Below, one piece after another: positions 60,880 through 64,000 of a DNA stretch of 64,000 nucleotides. Numbering within the stretch: the first letter of the stretch is position 1; every line of letters starts with the position of its first letter. The notes under the pieces are model-generated. The model did no database searches, was not told the origin of the DNA, and worked only from the letters and a program-made list of their open reading frames with translations. The position numbers were made by a program, and so were the translations under genes. The DNA is from Pseudophaeomoniella oleicola (lineage: Eukaryota; Ascomycota; Eurotiomycetes; Phaeomoniellales; Phaeomoniellaceae): the NCBI GenBank assembly GCA_003868215.1, contig QWDQ01000010.1, positions 124,001-188,000 of the forward strand, written 5' to 3'.

Positions 60880-62136
60880 TGCGAGAAAGGGTGTTTCTCG
60901 GCGCTATCGAGCATAGCAATGCACCATCGCACGGAGGATAGGCCAGGAGCAACATGGACAGCAATCATCGATCATGGTCTATCAACGCCATGCACGATGT
61001 AGTCCATTCCCTCTCGTCTCCTCAAATCGACCCTGACTCTGTCTCGAGTGCCTCCTTACTCCCCTACTCGACACTCCTACGAGGCGGCGGCTTTCTTATT
61101 TCCTAAGCACGGCGTTTTTGAGGGGGACACTGAGTTTCAATCATTTTATCTGAATTCTGCAATAGAGTCTCATCCAACTTCGCACAGGCTTATCTTGGGG
61201 ATTCTTCATTCTTAATCAACATGTTTTTCTTTCTTCTCCACCGAGCGCATCTTCAACTCTCACAGTGAGCGTTGCGACACAGGTGCTAGGATTAGTGAAC
61301 CGGTACACCGATCCTGAAGGCAGGGTGGATGGGTTCTTGCTCATATCGAATGTAAAGCAGGCCAAGAAGGAATAAGGGTTGGCAACCATTCTGCTATTTC
61401 CACAGCTGGTGGTTGCTTCCCATTAACTTCTCTATTCCACCACCTTTCTGTCACCGCATTGTGTTGGTGTGATACATAATCAATTCTACCATTATCAATT
61501 CCTATGATCTGGTTTCTGAAATATATAGAACATGTTCAGTGTTGATCAAACGTTCAATGTTCCTTCAATGCCTGATTACGCTACCCTTTCGACAGCCGTA
61601 GACTTTTGACTTCGTATGCTACCTACCTAATTACCACTTGTAGGTGCGTAGTACTTGGTATACCCCTCCTCCTGCTGCTGCTGCTGGTCCCCCCCTATCT
61701 TCAAGGAAACAACCCCTTGAGATATCAGAACTGTGTCTCATCTACCTATTTATATATGTACCTAGTTACTAAGCTGACTAACTAGGTAAGGTAGGTAGGT
61801 ACGTACGTAGGCCGAAGATAAAGCTGGAGCGTGGAAAAAACGGGGGCGGGTAGAGGAAGGATAGATAGGGTATATGCCGTGCTTTGTATGTGCGGTTCTT
61901 TGGGGGGTTTGCCTTGTCTTTGTTTGGATTCGTGGGGTGTACGTACGGGACGGTACTGTATGCACGCGTTCTTTAAACTTGTTGTCATCAATATCATTCA
62001 TTAAAACGAGTTCCGTTGCACCATGATTCCCCCTCCCCTGCCTCAGAGGTATCTAGATGCCATGGCATGGCATGGCATGGCATACATGAAGGAATTGAGG
62101 GAGGAATATTGGGTTCCGGGGTTACAAATCAGAATT
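60880..62136. other. Tail-to-tail region between AN1 and gamma-tubulin genes
   Basis: Contains the two 3' UTRs, a short (CTG) repeat at 61671-61686, GGTAGGTA/ACGTACGTA words near 61785-61810 and a GGCAT repeat near 62061-62081. No gene is visible. Confidence 0.5.
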
Positions 62137-63715
62137 TCATGCTTTGTCACCGCCACTAGGTCCAATGTTACCTGCTGTTGCTCCTCCATCAACACCAGAA
62201 GATGACCCTACAGGATCCAGATAGTCTTCACGTTCGGCAGCTTCGTACTCTTCCACACATTCCATGACGACGTCTTTGGCTTCGTCGAATTCTCCCAGTC
62301 CGTCTTTGAACGGTTCTTCTTTTTTGTATTGCTCCAAAAATGCATTTCTCTTGCGCATCTTCTCGTACTGCACAACTATCCTTCGGAATAGGCCGGCGAT
62401 GGAGGTATGGTTGGCGAGCATGAGGCCTGATACTCGCGTCGTATGGGGGATATAGGGGGATTTCTTCGTAAGTGCCACTTGAATTGAGGCGGGACCCCAT
62501 GGAATGAAGGTTGCGAGGCGGCGTTCTCGGATACGTAAGAGAGATTTGTGGACATCGGTAGGATCGAGGTTAGTACCTTGGATGATGTTGAGTATGGAGA
62601 TGTAACAGGAGGATTTCGAGGGAGAAATGGAGACCATGCGGTTCTTGGGTTGGAGAAGTCGTCGCATCACTTCCAGAACTGTTGTTTTGCGAACTGTCTT
62701 CGCCTGCGAAACATCGTCGCCGGTGAAGGGGGTATAAGATGTCATAAGGAAGTGGCAGCGTGGTGTCGGGATTAGACTGGCAATTATGCCAACTAAATCA
62801 TTGTGCATGTAGCCTGGGTATCGGAGGGTGGTGGTACTGGCTGACATGACCGTCGATACCAGTTGATTGGTTTGTTGGAACGTAGGTTCGGCCGTGTGAA
62901 GGCGGTCGGAGGCTATGCGGGAGAGGGCGGCGTTATCTAGCACGACAACCGAGTCGGCACACTGTGTGAGGCGTCGGAGGGCAAGAAGGGAGTTGTATGG
63001 GTTCGTAACCACATCTCCACCACCAAAGGTATCAGGAAAAACCGAATATGTCTGAACGATCTTCTTAGGAAATCTGTCGTTCATGCGCTCTAAGACATAG
63101 GAGCCAAGTCCACTTCCCGTACCCCCTGCTATTGAGTGTAGCAGCATGAATCCCTGGTGAGCAAACATGAGTTAGACTTTATGTATCCAACTAGACTGGG
63201 TTGATGTTGGTAGGCGCAAACCTCAAGGGAATCACTGCCATCAGCCTCCCGATCAATCATGTCGAAGATTTCTTCTTGGACGCTTTCTCCTGCTGCATAT
63301 CCTGCTGCCCAGTTGTTCCCAGCACCCATACCAGATTGGCCAATGAAGAAGTTTTCCGGGTTGTAGATGTTCTTGTAAGGCCCGGTTTGTATACTATTGA
63401 TGACCTGAAGAGGAATTAGCGTCGCGTTGTGATACTGCGCATATGCCATACCCTCGGTTCCAAATCTATGAGTATAGCTCTTGGTATGTATCGGGTGTCA
63501 TCACTCTAACCATGTGTCAGTGTATACATCCAGAAGGGAAGCGCTGATCTGACTTGATAGAAGAAGACATCTTTGCGATCACCGCCCTCGGTCGCGAAAT
63601 CTTCTAGGTTACCATCCTGGCTGATACCATGTTCCAGACACAGCTGCTGCCAGAACTGACTGCCAATATTGTTGCCACATTGTCCGGCTTGTATGGTTAT
63701 GATTTCTCGGGGCAT
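62137..63715 (-). CDS. Gamma-tubulin, four exons
   Basis: Exons 63554-63715, 63452-63505, 63222-63404, 62137-63153; 471 aa. The start [18 protein letters not shown], then [27 protein letters not shown] and the GTP-binding [19 protein letters not shown] are diagnostic of gamma-tubulin rather than alpha or beta. It caps microtubule minus ends in the gamma-tubulin complex at spindle pole bodies. All tubulin nucleotide motifs are present; the C-terminus ends in a Gly/Ser-rich tail. Introns are 46-68 nt with good consensus. Known as mipA in Aspergillus and TUB4 in yeast. Confidence 0.96.
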
Positions 63716-64000
63716 CTTCGCTGTCGCATGGTGCGTATTGTGGATTGTTATCGACTAGGTACACTTGATAAAGGCGCGTCTATCTCAAAACCCGCGTCGT
63801 GGGGTCAATCGCTCCAATGTGGAGATGGGAGATGGAAGATAGCTCTCACCTCATTTCAAGAAAGCTTCATTCGATTAAAACTGATCGCTACATAAAATGC
63901 TCATCTTTTGATGGGATTGTATACTGTGATTATCAGCAGTCGAATATCTAAGAATGATTTTGCTCAGAAGAAGCAATTGAGTGACTACAAAAACAACAGT
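63716..64000 (-). promoter_or_regulatory. Upstream region of gamma-tubulin
   Basis: Contains the promoter and leader of the gamma-tubulin gene, truncated by the window end. I recognise no specific element. Confidence 0.4.

Overview
The window is nuclear DNA of a filamentous ascomycete (Pezizomycotina). The evidence is the gene set: a MedA developmental regulator, GH71 alpha-1,3-glucanase, a GPI-anchored GH76 mannanase, Zn2Cys6, bZIP and copper-fist regulators, SAM-complex metaxin and gamma-tubulin. Most genes carry short introns of about 45-70 nt with GTRNGT donors, CTNAC-like branch sites and YAG acceptors. A placement in Leotiomycetes is plausible but is only inference. I see no transposon, viral relic, rRNA, intact tRNA or CRISPR array.

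Layout: 0-9.3 kb holds the 3' end of a phytanoyl-CoA dioxygenase-like gene, a seven-exon Zn2Cys6 regulator (with a likely 4-nt microexon), RIB1 (GTP cyclohydrolase II) and a large secreted GH71 enzyme. The GH71 frame contains an in-frame TGA that a 72-nt intron-like segment would remove. From 10.9-18.6 kb come an unrecognised 425-aa protein, an eight-exon GH76/DFG5-like GPI protein and a heterotrimeric G-alpha subunit. From 18.6-23.3 kb is gene-poor. From 23.3-29.8 kb come a bZIP factor, a metaxin-like SAM subunit and a copper-fist regulator. MedA with a long leader lies at 32-36 kb, followed by another gene-poor stretch to 40.7 kb. From 40.7-57.3 kb come an MDR oxidoreductase (intron filled by a (CT)27 tract), a GYF-domain protein, spermidine synthase, two small hydrophilic spliced genes, an OYE-family oxidoreductase and a FAM32A-like protein. 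From 60-64 kb come an AN1 zinc-finger protein and gamma-tubulin.

The genes look like ordinary, individually promoted eukaryotic genes and not an operon or a secondary-metabolite cluster. Shared themes are cell wall (GH71, GH76), signalling and development (G-alpha, MedA, bZIP, copper-fist, Zn2Cys6) and core metabolism (RIB1, spermidine synthase). I rebuilt exon-intron structures by hand; where all exons are given, the spliced lengths are whole codons.

The most unusual observations are the GH71 TGA/intron, the 4-nt microexon, and an exact 12-bp palindrome (TACTACGTAGTA) found seven times, always between genes. I found no previously undescribed multi-gene system.
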